Below, one piece after another: positions 22,358-31,028 of a stretch of DNA of 64,000 nt. The position numbers and the translations under genes are program-made. This stretch comes from Saccharibacillus sacchari DSM 19268. GTDB taxonomy: Bacteria > Bacillota > Bacilli > Paenibacillales > Paenibacillaceae. Every line of letters begins with the position of its first letter. Position 1 is the stretch's first letter. The stretch spans positions 3,447,307 to 3,511,306 of the forward strand of contig NZ_KK073875.1 in the NCBI RefSeq assembly GCF_000585395.1, written 5' to 3'. Under the pieces are notes generated by a model. That model was not told the origin of the DNA, did no database searches, and saw only the letters and a list, made by a program, of their open reading frames with translations.

Positions 22358-23287
22358 ATGAATGTAAAACCTCGAATTACTCCCTGTTTACGCAAATCGC
22401 TGAAACTTGCTCCCGCCGCGTTGATCGCGGCGCTTGCGCTCAGCGGCTGCGGGAATACGTCAGGAAACGCGCCGGAAGAAGCGAACGCGCCCGCCGATGC
22501 AGTAGCCGAAGACGGCGGAGCGAATGTCGTTCCCGGCACGGGGCCGGCGACGAGCGGAGAAAACGCAGCGACGGACGACTCAGATATGGAACAGACAGCT
22601 GACGATTCTGTAAAAGGTGCAGACGAAGCACAAGACGCAAACGCACCGGATACGGAAGGCGTAATCGATCAGATCCGTGCGCAGTTGAAGCTTCCGGATG
22701 CTGTACTGCCGACGGAATTTAAGCTGGCGGACGGACATTATTTGACGGCATCGATCGAGAAAAATGAAGATGCCGCGTTCAACGTGGTTTTTTACGAGAC
22801 AGAGGAAGTTGTACCTGTAGACGATGACTCCCTGGAGCCGACCGGAGAGACGCCGATCCTTGCGATCGTGAACGCGGAGAGTTATGACGATCCGTCAAGC
22901 CGCGAAGAAATCTTTTTCCCGGCTTCCGACCTGGAGGATATTTCTCCGGAAATGGCGGTCGATCTGGGGAACGGCATCCAAGGCATGCAGGAAGGCGCGG
23001 CGGGTACGCAGTATCTAACTTGGAAAGAAGGACGCTGGGTGCTGCAAATCCAATCGCTGAGCGAAGATCAGATGGATCAACCGGGAATCGCGCGGAAAAT
23101 GGTCGACTATCTGGAGACGCACTCGCTTCCGGCACCGGACGATGCGGGACGGGTCAGCGCAAAGTATCAGCAAGGCGGAGACACGGTGCAGAATATCGTA
23201 GCGTGGAACAAGGGAGACGTCGTGTATCAGATCGAGACGCAGCGCGTTCCGCTCGAAGCGTTGGCGATGACGGTATCGGTAAAATAA
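22358..23287 (+). CDS. Lipoprotein of unknown function
   Basis: A 309-residue protein whose signal peptide ends in the lipobox ALSGC. An Ala/Glu/Asp-rich linker follows (about residues 35-100), then a folded domain with no family I recognise. The start at 22358 has AAGGAGG at the right distance. The upstream extension to 22259 lacks one. The low-complexity acidic linker suits a surface-tethered protein. Confidence 0.8.
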   Translation: MNVKPRITPCLRKSLKLAPAALIAALALSGCGNTSGNAPEEANAPADAVAEDGGANVVPGTGPATSGENAATDDSDMEQTADDSVKGADEAQDANAPDTEGVIDQIRAQLKLPDAVLPTEFKLADGHYLTASIEKNEDAAFNVVFYETEEVVPVDDDSLEPTGETPILAIVNAESYDDPSSREEIFFPASDLEDISPEMAVDLGNGIQGMQEGAAGTQYLTWKEGRWVLQIQSLSEDQMDQPGIARKMVDYLETHSLPAPDDAGRVSAKYQQGGDTVQNIVAWNKGDVVYQIETQRVPLEALAMTVSVK

Positions 23288-23328
23288 GACTCGGCATGAT
23301 TTGGTTTTTTTGAAAAATGCAGCGATAA

Positions 23329-23364
23329 GAGAAGAAGAGGCGAGAGATCGCTTCTTCTTTTTGC
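23329..23364 (+). terminator. Rho-independent terminator
   Basis: GAAGAAG (23331) pairs with CTTCTTC, followed by TTTTT. Confidence 0.65.
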
Positions 23365-23452
23365 CGATTTTGCTATGTGCGCGGGGCGGATGATAGGATA
23401 AGGGATAAAGCCTGCCGTCTTCAAAGCGGGCGGATAACGGGGGATCTCAGCG

Positions 23453-24586
23453 ATGGAAAAGTTTAATGTGTTCGACGTTTCTTCGGCGCTCATCGAGCGA
23501 ATTCAGCGGGATTATGCAGAAGATGTCGCGATTGCGGCTTATTATGGTTCGTATACCGACGGAACGGCAACCGAACGCTCCGACCTGGACTTTTTCTATA
23601 TTCCGACGAATCCGAAAGGCTATAACGCCGGACTGTCTTTTATCCTGAACGGAATCAGCTTTGATTTCTGGCCGATCGATTGGGAACGGGCGGAACGCAT
23701 GGCGCGGCTGGAAGACAGCAAGACCGGGATTTTGGCCGATTGCAAGCTGCTGTATGTGCGATCCGACGAGGATCTGGAGCGTTTCAACAATCTCAAGCTT
23801 CAGATCAAGGATATGCGCTCATTCGAAGGAGAAGAGAAGTTTCTGGATATGGCGGAAGAGACGCTGAAAAGCGTGTATCCGTTTTTGCTGGAGATGAGGC
23901 GTGCAGGCACCGGGCAATCCCTTTCCTTTTACCGACTTCAGGCATTCGAGGTTATCGCTCCGGTGCTGGAGGCAATTGCGCTGGCTAACCGGACTTATCT
24001 GCGCAAAGGGTGGGGCAAGAACCTCACGGAGATCTACAATCTGCCTGTTCGCCCGGCCGAACTGGAACAGGTGATGAATACGATCATGCGAAGCGCCGAA
24101 CCGCCTGCGATCATTGGAGCCTGCGAGTTTCTGGCGGATGCGGTGAACGGGGTCATTGACGACCGGAGAAGCCTGCTTCAACCGCCAACGCCCGATTATG
24201 CGCAAAGAGCCGAAGGGTTTTTCGAAGAGTTCAAAGGGCTGCTGGATAAAGTGCAATCGGCTTGCGAACGCAAGGATTATGAGCTGGCCTTTTTCTCGGC
24301 GGTGCATGCGGAGAGCGAACTGAACAGCTTCCTCGTATTTTGCGAAACGGGACACTGGAACGTTGGACGAAAGGCGCAAGAGGCGGGTCGAAAGATTGCT
24401 GAACGAGCCAAATTGCCTTCACTCGTGTCGGTAATCGACCCTGCCAATCTGTTTGCGCTTCAATCCGCTGCGAACCGCTTGGAAGTGACGTTGGAGCGCT
24501 TTTTCCGTGAGCAAGGCGTGGATATTCGGAAATTCGATAGCTTGGCCGAATTCCGTGCGTTCTTGTTGGAATCGAAATCAGAGTGA
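23453..24586 (+). CDS. Nucleotidyltransferase-domain protein
   Basis: A 377-residue protein with a pol-beta-type nucleotidyltransferase core near the N-terminus: YYGSYTDGTATERSDLDFFYI matches GSxxxGxxxxxSDxD. The remaining helical region resembles the C-terminal part of aminoglycoside adenylyltransferase-like proteins. Antibiotic modification is possible but not shown. It stands alone; the RBS is weak (GGGGGATC). Confidence 0.8.
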   Translation: MEKFNVFDVSSALIERIQRDYAEDVAIAAYYGSYTDGTATERSDLDFFYIPTNPKGYNAGLSFILNGISFDFWPIDWERAERMARLEDSKTGILADCKLLYVRSDEDLERFNNLKLQIKDMRSFEGEEKFLDMAEETLKSVYPFLLEMRRAGTGQSLSFYRLQAFEVIAPVLEAIALANRTYLRKGWGKNLTEIYNLPVRPAELEQVMNTIMRSAEPPAIIGACEFLADAVNGVIDDRRSLLQPPTPDYAQRAEGFFEEFKGLLDKVQSACERKDYELAFFSAVHAESELNSFLVFCETGHWNVGRKAQEAGRKIAERAKLPSLVSVIDPANLFALQSAANRLEVTLERFFREQGVDIRKFDSLAEFRAFLLESKSE

Positions 24587-24602
24587 GACCATAAGATAGA
24601 AT

Positions 24603-24748
24603 GAAAAAAGCACCGACCGAGTAGCTTGACCAACCCTAATTAAAGGTTTACGTTCGGCTGAAACGCATACGTTTCAGGTGGGCGTAACTTTACATTTAAC
24701 TTGGTCAAGCTCCCAGAACGTAAATTCGTTCTGGGAACGGTGCTTTTT
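24603..24748. terminator. Elaborate bidirectional terminator between convergent genes
   Basis: The outer AAAAAAGCACC/GGTGCTTTTT, AGCTTGACCAA/TTGGTCAAGCT (24622 and 24701), and inner GAAACG/CGTTTC and CCCAGAACG/CGTTCTGGG stems are visible. The extra internal hairpins make it unusually long. Confidence 0.65.
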
Positions 24749-24756
24749 GGCGTGTT

Positions 24757-25785
24757 TTAGTTATCCTGCATCGAGGAACGCTTCAGCGACACGCTTGACT
24801 CCCGGACGATCAGACGCGGTTCGAACTGGACTTTTTCATAATCGCCAATGATCTGTTCACGGATACGCTTCAGTAAAAGTTCTGCCGCTAATCGAGCAAC
24901 TTCGCTGCCCATGATGGAAACGGAGCTGATTTGCGGGCTGCTGATCGTGGTCCACTGGTTGTTATCGACGCCGACGACGGCCACTTCTTCCGGTACGCGC
25001 ACGCCCAGTTCTTTGAAACGGTTTACGAGGCCGATTGCCACCATGTCGTTGACCGCGTACACGGCATCCGGCATATGGGCCAATCCGTGAAAATAGTCGG
25101 CGGCGCGTGTTCCGGTTTGCAACGAAAAGTCGTCGCCGAAATACACCAGTGAAGCGTCTACCCGATCCAGTGCCCGTTCATAGGCGAGGTAGCGGTCTTC
25201 GATGACGTCTTTTTGCGTGCCGGCATAAGCAATACGGCTGCGGCCGATCTGCTTGAGATGTTCCATGACGAGCTGGCCTTCCAGCATGGACAAACACACG
25301 ACGTCCGCTTGAAGCGCGGAGTCCAACTGCTTACCGTAGTTGATCACCGAAATCGGCACGCCGGCTTTGTTGATCAGCTCGGGGAGCGTCTTGGGGTAGG
25401 CCAGCGGCATGATGATGAGTCCGTCCACGTGCAGCTTTTTGATATCGCGAACCACTTCCAGCTCGGCCCGCGCGTTGCCCGCCGTGTTGATCTGGACGAC
25501 CCGGTAACCGTGCGCTTTCGCGGCTTGCTCGACGGCCCAGGCAATATCCGGAATGATCGCGTTGCGGATATCCGGCACGGCGAGCGCGATTTGGTTGGTT
25601 AGACGAACCTTTAGGCTCTGCGCGGATGTATTGGGGATGAAGCTGAGTTCTTCTATCGTTTGGAGGATGCGGGTCCGGGTCTTGGCGCTAATCCCTTCGC
25701 CGTTGTTAATCGCCCGGGAAACGGTTGCGATCCCGACTCCGGCATGCCGGGCCACATCCTCGATCGTTACTTTCTTCGATGTCAC
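24757..25785 (-). CDS. LacI-family transcriptional regulator
   Basis: A 342-residue repressor. The N-terminal HTH is KVTIEDVARHAGVGIATVSRAIN, followed by the hinge helix NTSAQSLK and a periplasmic-binding-like effector domain with the DDYVxxxG-like YAVNDMVAIGLVNRF. It is divergent from the dehydrogenase gene at 26078. Palindromic operators occur in front of both genes (25811-25828 and 26015-26028), so it probably represses itself and the dehydrogenase. Confidence 0.93.
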   Translation of the reverse strand: MTSKKVTIEDVARHAGVGIATVSRAINNGEGISAKTRTRILQTIEELSFIPNTSAQSLKVRLTNQIALAVPDIRNAIIPDIAWAVEQAAKAHGYRVVQINTAGNARAELEVVRDIKKLHVDGLIIMPLAYPKTLPELINKAGVPISVINYGKQLDSALQADVVCLSMLEGQLVMEHLKQIGRSRIAYAGTQKDVIEDRYLAYERALDRVDASLVYFGDDFSLQTGTRAADYFHGLAHMPDAVYAVNDMVAIGLVNRFKELGVRVPEEVAVVGVDNNQWTTISSPQISSVSIMGSEVARLAAELLLKRIREQIIGDYEKVQFEPRLIVRESSVSLKRSSMQDN

Positions 25786-25810
25786 GCTGATCGCCTGCCT
25801 TATTTGGATT

Positions 25811-25828
25811 TTCGGAATCGTTTCCGAA
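25811..25828. promoter_or_regulatory. LacI-type operator in front of the regulator gene
   Basis: The palindrome TTCGGAATCGTTTCCGAA has one central mismatch and lies 26 bases upstream of the regulator start. Confidence 0.7.
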
Positions 25829-25978
25829 AAGTTCTGAGAACTCTGCTATGTCTCTTTATTATATCATTCCATTCATAGGCAAGGCTGAAATTCAGGCATA
25901 TTGGCTTTAAAAAGCTTATTTTTAAGGTTTTTGATGATGAAAAGTCTATAAAACGTAAGGATGTATCTGCTTGATTGG

Positions 25979-26028
25979 TTTGACAATGTGTCAAAGCTGT
26001 GACATATTTGATTTCGGAAACGTTTCCG
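25979..26028 (+). promoter_or_regulatory. Promoter and LacI-type operator of the second dehydrogenase gene
   Basis: A perfect -35 TTGACA (25979-25984) and a -10 CATATT (26002-26007) are 17 bases apart. The operator palindrome CGGAAACGTTTCCG (26015-26028) lies where it would block polymerase. Confidence 0.8.
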
Positions 26029-26077
26029 GAATTATCGGAGCGTATAGCGTCAAGACAATCGAAGGAGATGACCGGCA

Positions 26078-27127
26078 ATGAAAGCATTGAGATGGCATGG
26101 ACCGAAAGATTTGCGATTGGAGACAATCGAGGAGCCGAAAGCGCTTCCCGGAAAAGTAAAGATCAAAGTCGAATGGTGCGGCATTTGCGGCAGCGATCTG
26201 CACGAATATACGGCAGGGCCCATCTTTATCCCGGCAAGCGACCCGCATCCGATCACGGGCGAAGTCGCTCCGGTCGTGATGGGGCATGAATTCTCCGGCC
26301 GCGTCGTGGAAACGGGCGAAGGCGTGACTCGGGTGCAAGCCGGAGATCGCGTCGTCGTCGAACCGATCTATGCTTGCGGTAAATGCGAAGCTTGTCGGAA
26401 AGGCAAATATAATCTGTGCGAAAAAATGGGCTTCCTCGGTCTCGCCGGAGGCGGTGGCGGATTCTCCGAATATGTAACGGCTGAAGATTATATGGTGCAC
26501 AAGATTCCGGACAGCATTTCTTACGAGCAAGGCGCATTGGTTGAACCGTCTGCTGTTGCGCTGCATGCCGTGCGTCAAAGCAAACTGAAAGTCGGCGATA
26601 AAGCCGCAGTATTCGGCGCAGGTCCGATCGGCCTGCTGGTGATCGAAGCGCTCAAAGCATCCGGTGCTGCGGAAATCTATGCGGTCGAGTTATCCCCGGA
26701 ACGTAAAGCCAAAGCTGCTGAACTTGGCGCGATCGTGCTCGATCCGAAAGAATTCGACGTTGTTGCCGAGCTGCATGCCCGTACGAACGGCGGCGTGGAT
26801 GTCGCTTACGAAGTGACGGGGGTACCTCCAGTGCTGACGCAAGCTCTAGAATCGACAAATATCGGCGGCGAGCTAATGATCGTCAGCATCTTCGAGACCG
26901 AAGCTCCGATCATGCCGAACCGCATCGTGATGAAAGAACGCACCGTGAACGGCATCATCGGCTACCGCGACGTATTCCCGGCAGTCATCAGCCTGATGGA
27001 TCAAGGCTACTTCCCGGCAGACAAGCTGGTCACAAAACGGATCGGGTTGGATGAAGTGCTGAGCGAAGGATTTGAGACGCTGTTGAAAGAGAAGAATCAG
27101 GTGAAGATTCTGGTTAAGGCAGAGTAA
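26078..27127 (+). CDS. Zinc-dependent 2,3-butanediol dehydrogenase-like protein, second copy
   Basis: A 349-residue MDR dehydrogenase closely related to the protein at 2212. It has GICGSDLHEY, GHEFSG, CGKCEACRKGKYNLC and VFGAGPIGLL in the same order. RBS GAAGGAGATG. The palindromic LacI-type operator under the promoter suggests induction by a sugar or fermentation signal. The substrate is uncertain, as for the paralogue. Confidence 0.9.
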   Translation: MKALRWHGPKDLRLETIEEPKALPGKVKIKVEWCGICGSDLHEYTAGPIFIPASDPHPITGEVAPVVMGHEFSGRVVETGEGVTRVQAGDRVVVEPIYACGKCEACRKGKYNLCEKMGFLGLAGGGGGFSEYVTAEDYMVHKIPDSISYEQGALVEPSAVALHAVRQSKLKVGDKAAVFGAGPIGLLVIEALKASGAAEIYAVELSPERKAKAAELGAIVLDPKEFDVVAELHARTNGGVDVAYEVTGVPPVLTQALESTNIGGELMIVSIFETEAPIMPNRIVMKERTVNGIIGYRDVFPAVISLMDQGYFPADKLVTKRIGLDEVLSEGFETLLKEKNQVKILVKAE

Positions 27128-27235
27128 ATGGTAGTGGGCGTCTATTCGTTTTAATAAGCCACCAGTGAAACGATTCTTACTTCGAGCAAAGGCCCCACCT
27201 TGTCTGGAAGTATAGAAGCAATAGCTGGCAAACTA

Positions 27236-27273
27236 ATCCCGGAAACGTTAGAGACGTTTCCGGGATTTTTATT
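27236..27273 (+). terminator. Terminator whose arms carry operator-like half sites
   Basis: AATCCCGGAAACGT pairs with ACGTTTCCGGGATT around a short AGAG loop, followed by TTTTT. The arms contain GGAAACG/CGTTTCC, the same half sites as the LacI-type operators upstream. Confidence 0.85.
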
Positions 27274-27289
27274 GTGAATGCAAATAGGG

Positions 27290-27478
27290 AATGAATGTGA
27301 GCTTACAAAAGTGCGAACCTGAAGCTCACATAAAATCCTCGGAAGGTTCGCACCCCTTATGACATAAGGGATTTGAGAGATTTTATTGTGTTTTTGTCTG
27401 CTTTTCGCTAGTCTAAATTTGAGGTTCGCACTTTTGCCCCCTTAAAGCCTCGCTGGGAAAGGGCTGAAAGTGGGTACA
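27290..27478 (+). promoter_or_regulatory. CRISPR leader
   Basis: An AT-rich stretch ends exactly at the first repeat. It has AAAGTGCGAACC, GGTTCGCAC and GAGGTTCGCACTTTT, inverted pairs that resemble leaders of type I-C arrays as I remember them. No cas gene lies upstream, where the dehydrogenase ends at 27127. Confidence 0.6.
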
Positions 27479-27776
27479 GTCGCTCCCCACGCGGGAGCGT
27501 GGATTGAAACGGATCACTAACATGACGATAATACGTTGCTTTAGGTCGCTCCCCACGCGGGAGCATGGATTGAAACAAATGGAGAGCTTGTGTCGATCAA
27601 AGGTAGATACGGTCGCTCCCCACGCGGGAGCGTGGATTGAAACGCCAGCATGAATTCGTGTTCGGGATGCTGGTACATCGTCGCTCCCAATGCGGGAGTG
27701 TGGATTGAAACCATTAAAGGATAAAGCTTATTTGTCTTGCTTGGGTCACTCCCTATGCAAGAGCGTAGATCGAAAC
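27479..27776 (+). CRISPR. Short CRISPR array, type I-C-like repeats, no cas genes
   Basis: Five 32-bp repeats start at 27479, 27545, 27612, 27680 and 27745, separated by four spacers of 34, 35, 36 and 33 bp. The repeat begins GTCGCTCCCCACGCGGGAGC and ends GTGGATTGAAAC, the type I-C form. Repeat 2 has one change, repeat 4 several, and repeat 5 is strongly degenerate (GTCACTCC...GATCGAAAC), which places the leader at the 27479 side. No cas genes are in the window, so the array is orphan or a remnant unless cas genes are elsewhere. Confidence 0.95.
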
Positions 27777-27809
27777 CAGTCCTTAAATTTGAATTCTTTA
27801 CATCCCCAA

Positions 27810-27830
27810 ACCACGGCATCTTCCCGTGGT
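27810..27830. repeat. Small hairpin resembling the IS target hairpin
   Basis: CCACGG, CATCTT, CCCGTGG forms a small stem-loop very similar to the hairpins at 28041 and 29630. It lies just after the CRISPR array. Confidence 0.5.
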
Positions 27831-27862
27831 TTCAACGTGTCTATTAAAGTCTAACGTAGCTA

Positions 27863-28007
27863 GAAGCGAGGAGACGGAGAGAGAAATTCAGTGAAGGAGC
27901 GATAGCGATCGCCTTTGAAATCGAGAAAAAACCAATATAAGTTTCAATCCATTTTCTCGATTTCAACACGCGACCGGAACGAATTTCTCTCGCAGTCTTC
28001 TCGCTTC
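27863..28007. repeat. Palindromic intergenic element B
   Basis: Outer arms GAAGCGAGGAGAC / GTCTTCTCGCTTC, middle GAGAAATTC / GAATTTCTC, and inner GAAATCGAGAAAA / TTTTCTCGATTTC pair. It shares GGAGCGATAGCG and TTCAACACGCGACCG with element A. Confidence 0.7.
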
Positions 28008-28040
28008 CCACGTACACAGGACTTTCAAAGACAGCCCAGA

Positions 28041-28061
28041 ACCACGGTATCTGACCGTGGT
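28041..28061. repeat. Left copy of the duplicated IS target hairpin
   Basis: This 21-bp near-palindrome (CCACGG...CCGTGG) recurs without change at 29630-29650 on the other side of the IS element. It fits a target-site duplication of a terminator hairpin. Confidence 0.75.
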
Positions 28062-29629
28062 CAGAATGTCGAGAAACCCAGCTCTCCTCATAGAGAGTTG
28101 GGTTTCTTTTGCGTCTCGTGACTCTTTTTTCCTCGGCCGGCAGGCCAAGCAGGCCGGTTAGGCCTGTTTGGCCTGCCGGTCCAGGTGGTTCGCCACCTTC
28201 TTCATGTTCTGCACGGCGGCGGTCAGGAGTGCCTGCTCCGTCACATTCGCAAGTCCGCGCAACCTGAAATAACGAAACCCATGCAGCTCTTTCGCATCTG
28301 CAAAGCTTCGTTCAATCGTCTCTTTTCGTTTGCGGTACAGCTGCTTGCCCGAGCGGCTCAGCCGGTTTTCCCGCATCTTTTCCTTACTGTCTTCCCAGAC
28401 GTGCCGGGTCACCACTTTTCGTCGGTTCGCCGAGCGTGTACAGCTCTGGAGCCATGGACAGTCTTGGCAGAGCTTGGGGTCGGAGGCATATTGGCGGTAC
28501 CCTTGTCGGTCGGTGGTTCGGTACGGTAACTCTTGCCCATTTGGACAGGTGTAGTGGTCCTCCTCGGCATTGTAGCGGAATTTGGCTTTCGGAAAGAGAC
28601 CTTTCACAGACTGGAATCTTCGGTGGGCAATCACGCCATAAATCTGTCGTTCTTCAAGTCCTCGGCAAATCGGATTCGTCAAATAACCGGCATCCAGCGC
28701 CACGGCTTCCACTTGAAACGAGAATCGCTCACGCTGCCGGTCCAGGCGCGTCAAATACGGTACGGAATCATGCACATTTCCAGCCGTCACATGCACATCG
28801 GTAATCACATTGTACTTCCCATCAACCGTGCGGTGGTCCAGGTAGAAAAAGCCTTCTGGCTTTCCATCACGCACCATGTAGCCACTGTCCGGATCGGTCG
28901 TGCTCACTTTCACTTCTTTGGTTTCTTCCACCTCCTCTCGTGGTTTTAGCGCTTTTTTCCATGCGCCTTTCGGTCGGCTTCGACAGCAGTGTTCAGCTCG
29001 TCCAGGTAGTCTTTTGTGTTTTGCAGCACTTCTTGCTTCGTGTACTTGTGTTTGTTGGCGCTCGCTTTGACGTGGGTCGAATCCGAGAACAAAACACGTC
29101 CACCTACCATCTTGTGCGACATGGCCTGCAGCACAATCTCATCGAAAATGTCCTGGAAAATTGTCGTCTCCTTAAAGCGTGTTCGGCGATTCCAGCTAAT
29201 CGTGGAAGAGTCCGGCACTTTGTCAGTTAAGCCAAGCCCGAGAAACCAACGGTAAGCCAGATTCGTTTGGACTTCGCGTTCCAGCTGGCGTTCGGAACGA
29301 ATGCCATAAAAATAACCCAGGAAAATCATCTTGAAGAGAACCGTCGGGTCAATGGCCGGACGACCGTTGTTTTCGCAATAAAGAGGACGGACCTTTGCAT
29401 CGATGAAAGAGAAATCGATATACCGATCAATCTTGCGCAGCATATGGTTTTCGGGCACAAGATCTTCAATCGAAACGAGTTCGTAGGCTTGTTGTTTTTC
29501 TCGATTTGGACGCAACATGAGAACACCATCCGTTCGTTAAAAGGTACTTCTATTATACAACATTAACGCGGTGTCGTCATAAACAGAATAGACATAAAGA
29601 AAGGCTATCGAGAGTTTCTCGACAGCCTG
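28062..29629 (-). mobile_element. IS1182-family insertion sequence
   Basis: The ends are inverted repeats of the form CAG-xx-TGTCGAGAAAC (28062-28077 and, inverted, 29614-29629). They enclose an IS1182-type transposase on the minus strand. The left end carries an internal hairpin terminator, AGAAACCCA/TGGGTTTCT with T run (28071-28110). The element is flanked by 21-bp direct repeats. Confidence 0.85.
28158..29518 (-). pseudogene. IS1182-family transposase in two overlapping frames
   Basis: The N-terminal frame (29518 to 28946, 190 residues) has the InsH-like domain (SIEDLVPENHMLRKIDRYIDFS) and the first catalytic Asp in [10 protein letters not shown]. The C-terminal frame (from 28931 to 28158) has [14 protein letters not shown] and the [20 protein letters not shown] region near the catalytic Glu. 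The frames would join after a -1 shift at an A run (complement of 28953-28958) in the context A AAA AAG. This is either a one-base indel that inactivated the gene or a programmed frameshift site. IS1182 transposases normally have a single frame, so inactivation is the plainer reading. Confidence 0.85.
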
Positions 29630-29650
29630 ACCACGGTATCTGACCGTGGT
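29630..29650 (+). terminator. Right copy of the duplicated hairpin, with T run
   Basis: Same 21-bp hairpin as 28041-28061, here followed by TTTTTTCC, so it still looks like a terminator. It marks the original target site of the insertion sequence. Confidence 0.7.
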
Positions 29651-29688
29651 TTTTTCCTTTTCTAAATCAAATTAAACCCAGGAATTAA

Positions 29689-29727
29689 TTGACATCTACA
29701 ACTCAAATGTATATATTGTCTATATAC
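29689..29727 (+). promoter_or_regulatory. Promoter and GntR operator of the ABC operon
   Basis: The -35 TTGACA (29689-29694) and -10 TATATT (29712-29717) are 17 bases apart. The perfect inverted repeat GTATATA-5-TATATAC (29709-29727) covers the -10 box, so binding of the GntR protein encoded next would repress the operon. Confidence 0.85.
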
Positions 29728-29775
29728 AAAGAGAACATCAGACCTACACACCTCAAGACACAAAGGAGGTCCGCC

Positions 29776-30159
29776 ATGAACATTTTGATCTCCAATTCGT
29801 CCGGTGAACCGATTTATGCACAGATTGTGGCTCAGATCCGGCAATTGATTCTGAACGGGGAGTTGGAGCCAGGGGCATCTTTACCTTCGATCCGGCAGTT
29901 GGCGAAAGATTTGCAAATCAGCGTCATCACGACGAAGCGCGCTTATGAAGAACTGGAGCGCGAAGGGTTGACCGAATCAATGGTGGGACGCGGTTCATTC
30001 GTTGCCGGCGTGAATCGGGAGTTTCTGCGGGAACGAAGGTTGAAGGCATTGGAGCAGATGTTATACGAAGCCATGATCGAGGCGCGAGCTTTAGGATTGA
30101 GCCAACAAGAATTGACCGAATATCTAACCACGTTATACGAGGAGGAGAATAGAAAATGA
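29776..30159 (+). CDS. GntR-family regulator, YtrA subfamily
   Basis: A 127-residue repressor with the winged HTH (PIYAQIVAQIRQLILNGEL...LPSIRQLAKDLQISVITTKRAYEELEREGL) and only a short helical C-terminus, the YtrA pattern. The ATG at 29776 follows AAGGAGG. Its stop overlaps the start of the ABC ATPase gene, so the two are translationally coupled. In YtrA operons the regulator controls its own ABC exporter. Confidence 0.93.
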   Translation: MNILISNSSGEPIYAQIVAQIRQLILNGELEPGASLPSIRQLAKDLQISVITTKRAYEELEREGLTESMVGRGSFVAGVNREFLRERRLKALEQMLYEAMIEARALGLSQQELTEYLTTLYEEENRK

Positions 30160-31028
30160 ATGCAGCGACGCTTGAAGGCGTATCAAAGCGGTATGATTCA
30201 TTTAAGATTGAAGACATAAGTTTTCCTATTCGAAAGGGATATGTGACCGGATTGATCGGACCCAACGGCGCGGGCAAAAGCACATTAATCCGCATGATCA
30301 TGCAGATGGTGAAGCCCGATGCGGGCCATGTTGAGCTGTTTGGCAGCAAGTTGGAGAACGAAGCAACCGGAATGCGGGAGCGTATCGGCTATGTCTCGGA
30401 CGAGAATGTCTTTTACGATCATTTGACTTTAAAAAGAATGACTAACATTCTCGCTCCGTTCTATCGGAACTGGGAAACGGACACTTTTCGCGATTATCTG
30501 GAGCGGTTCGAACTGCCGGAGAACAAGAAGATCAAAGACCTATCCAAAGGGATGAAAATGAAATTCTCGCTCGCGGTAGCTTTGTCGCATTCCGCCGAGC
30601 TGCTGATCATGGACGAACCCACGGCTGGACTGGACCCGGTCTTTCGCCGCGAGTTGCTCGACCTGCTGGCGGATCAGCTGCAAGATGACCAACGTTCCAT
30701 TCTGTTCTCCAGTCACATCACCAGCGATCTGGATCGTATCGCCGACTATATTGTGTTTGTGAATAAAGGCAAGCTGATCTTCAACGAAACGAAGGATGAA
30801 GTGCTGGAACGTCATGTGTTGGTCAAGGGAGGAAATGAACTGCTTGATCCCGATATCCGACCGCTATTTGCAGGATTGCGCGAGACGGGAGTCGGTTTCG
30901 AAGGGTTGATGACCGATCGCGTCGAAGCAGAGCGAATTTTTGGCAGCGTGGCCTTGATCGAACAGCCGACGCTTGAAGAGGTTGTGTATTTCACGGTAAA
31001 AGGCAAAGGAGGGCTTGTCCATGCATAG
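30156..31028 (+). CDS. ABC transporter ATP-binding protein
   Basis: A 290-residue ATPase with Walker A GPNGAGKST (about residue 37), signature LSKGMKMKFS, Walker B LLIMDEPTAGLDP, and the H-loop SSHI. It is the second gene of the GntR/ABC operon, with start and stop overlapping both neighbours. It probably powers export of a peptide or cell-envelope-active compound, by analogy with YtrB/YhcH. Confidence 0.93.
   Translation: MNAATLEGVSKRYDSFKIEDISFPIRKGYVTGLIGPNGAGKSTLIRMIMQMVKPDAGHVELFGSKLENEATGMRERIGYVSDENVFYDHLTLKRMTNILAPFYRNWETDTFRDYLERFELPENKKIKDLSKGMKMKFSLAVALSHSAELLIMDEPTAGLDPVFRRELLDLLADQLQDDQRSILFSSHITSDLDRIADYIVFVNKGKLIFNETKDEVLERHVLVKGGNELLDPDIRPLFAGLRETGVGFEGLMTDRVEAERIFGSVALIEQPTLEEVVYFTVKGKGGLVHA

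Noticed and set aside
27811-27830. Sixth CRISPR repeat after 27776
   Set aside because: The hairpin there does not match the repeat and lacks the GATTGAAAC end.
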